From the NCBI RefSeq assembly GCF_020905295.1, contig NZ_JAJJMM010000001.1, positions 3,348,001 to 3,412,000 of the forward strand: a stretch of DNA of 64,000 bases, read 5' to 3'. Positions 62,988 through 64,000 of this stretch are shown piece after piece (the stretch's first letter is position 1; the number at the start of each line of letters is the position of its first letter). The DNA is from Flavobacterium piscisymbiosum. GTDB lineage: Bacteria; Bacteroidota; Bacteroidia; Flavobacteriales; Flavobacteriaceae. The notes under the pieces were generated by a model. It saw only the letters and a list, made by a program, of their open reading frames with translations. It was not told the DNA's origin and did no database searches. The position numbers and the translations under genes are program-made.

Positions 62988-64000
62988 TTATTCCTGACCT
63001 AAATTACGCAATTGTTTCAGTTTGTCTTTCCAAAGTTCAAGGCTTTCTTTGTGAATAGCAATGTTTTTACGAACTTCAAGAACAATTGAATTCTCTTTTT
63101 TAGCATTTTTAGTATTGGCAAAAAACTGAATATTGTTTTCTAACTGGAAAATTTCATTTTGAACTTCTTCAATTTTACGCATCAGGAAGATCTTTTCATT
63201 ATCTAATTTACGAGTATCGTTACTATCAGATAAAGAATCGATTCTGTTTGAAAAACGCATCATTTCAGTTTCTTTTTTACTCAGACTTAATTTTTCAAAA
63301 AGGGCATCCAGGATTTTATTGAATTTTCCTTCGATATGACGTCTTGAAAAAGGTACTTTTCCGTAGCCTTTCCAGATTTCGATATGTGCTTTAATAGCAT
63401 CAAGATCAGTTTTGTGATCACCGGTAAGCTGGTAAGCTCTTAAAATGTCTAAGTATGCTTTTTTATTATCAAAAGCCGCTACCTCATCAACATTTTCTTC
63501 TGATTTGTGTTCTTTTAATTTATCGAAATAATGATTACAAGCATCTTTAAATTCTTTCCAGATTTTATCTGAATATTTTTTAGGAACGTGACCAATTTGT
63601 TTCCACTCTTCCTGAATTTGTTTCATAACAGGAGTAGTAGCACCAAAATCTGTACTTTCTTGTAGTTCTTTGGCTTTTGCAACAAGAGCCATTTTTTTGT
63701 TCAAATTGTCGTTTTGATCCTTTTTAATGTCTTTGTAAAATGAATTTTTAAAAGAATTAAAGTTTCTTACGGCAGTTTTAAAAGCAGCCCAGGTTTCTTC
63801 GTTTACATCTGAAGGTACTTTTCCGGCAGCAAAAAACTCATTTCTAAGCGCTTCTACTTTCTGAATTTGTACTAACCATTGTGAATGAGAGTTTACCTTT
63901 TCGGTTCCTAAAACTTCAATTTTTGCAATGATTTCTTTTTTAGTTTCAAGATTATTTTGCTCGTTTGCTCTTTGGCTTTCAAACAAAACTTCTCTTTTGT
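62988..64000 (-). CDS. DUF349 protein, cut by the window end
   Basis: At least 337 residues of the C-terminal part are visible; the frame stays open to base 64000 with no ATG, so the start is outside. Repeated DUF349 helical hairpins are seen: WLVQIQKVEALRNEFFAAGKVPSDVNEETWAAFKTAVRNFNSFKNSFYKD, and PVMKQIQEEWKQIGHVPKKYSDKIWKEFKDACNHYFDKL. The last 60 residues form a coiled coil (EVQNEIFQLENNIQF). The family is widely present in Bacteroidota, function unknown. Confidence 0.88.
   Translation of the reverse strand, partial: KREVLFESQRANEQNNLETKKEIIAKIEVLGTEKVNSHSQWLVQIQKVEALRNEFFAAGKVPSDVNEETWAAFKTAVRNFNSFKNSFYKDIKKDQNDNLNKKMALVAKAKELQESTDFGATTPVMKQIQEEWKQIGHVPKKYSDKIWKEFKDACNHYFDKLKEHKSEENVDEVAAFDNKKAYLDILRAYQLTGDHKTDLDAIKAHIEIWKGYGKVPFSRRHIEGKFNKILDALFEKLSLSKKETEMMRFSNRIDSLSDSNDTRKLDNEKIFLMRKIEEVQNEIFQLENNIQFFANTKNAKKENSIVLEVRKNIAIHKESLELWKDKLKQLRNLGQE

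Noticed and set aside
1..64000. tRNA, rRNA or tmRNA genes
   Set aside because: I looked in all gaps for cloverleaf-like GC-rich segments and saw none; the GC-rich spots are palindromic repeats and terminators.

Overview
The window comes from a low-GC member of the Bacteroidota, almost certainly Flavobacteriaceae and most like Flavobacterium. Supporting signs are promoters of the TAnnTTTG (-7) / TTG (-33) type, signal peptides ending in A-Q, the gene families present (DUF349, DUF3817, DUF421, the RimB-RimK fusion, HipA-like plus DUF3037), and many palindromic intergenic repeats. No rRNA, tRNA, CRISPR array, prophage or complete transposon was seen.

Layout. 0-4.3 kb: DoxX-like protein, biotin-dependent acyl-CoA carboxylase beta, and a TetR regulator with two matching palindromic operators next to a small membrane-protein operon. 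4.3-16.9 kb: lpxD, msrB, prfB (intact only through a programmed +1 frameshift), threonine aldolase, adhE, ybaB, an oligopeptidase B-like S9 protease whose signal peptide is cut off by an in-frame stop, and a cysteine synthase-like enzyme. 17-19.6 kb: two tandem secreted LamG-like paralogues. 19.6-24.9 kb: an accessory stretch of small membrane proteins, broken genes, two copies of a 248-bp inverted-repeat (MITE-like) element, and three related micro-genes, two of them encoding 25-residue hydrophobic peptides. 25-35 kb: yebC, an S41 protease, gcvT, a structured RNA candidate, nnrD, the HipA-like/DUF3037 pair, a pectate lyase lipoprotein, a Crp/Fnr regulator and HutD. 35-39.6 kb: GNAT, small hypotheticals, and a two-gene unit containing a Shedu-like (DUF4263-like) PD-(D/E)xK nuclease inserted 25 bp after thrC. 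39.6-45.1 kb: the thrA-thrB-thrC threonine operon, preceded by a previously uncalled Thr-rich leader peptide and attenuator. 45.5-64 kb: hutH, DUF47-PiT phosphate transport, an SMI1/KNR4 protein, a PadR-HAAS-serine hydrolase operon, DUF421, RimB-RimK fusion, clpC, gyrA, a TPR protein, OsmC and a DUF349 protein cut by the window end.

How genes work together. thrA, thrB and thrC form the aspartate-to-threonine pathway, probably controlled by ribosome attenuation. The DUF47 protein and PiT transporter are a phosphate uptake pair. PadR, HAAS and serine hydrolase are coupled by ATGA overlaps. The most novel material is the micro-protein family, the Shedu-like unit behind thrC, the MITE-like pair, and two genes with stop codons inside otherwise normal signal peptides.
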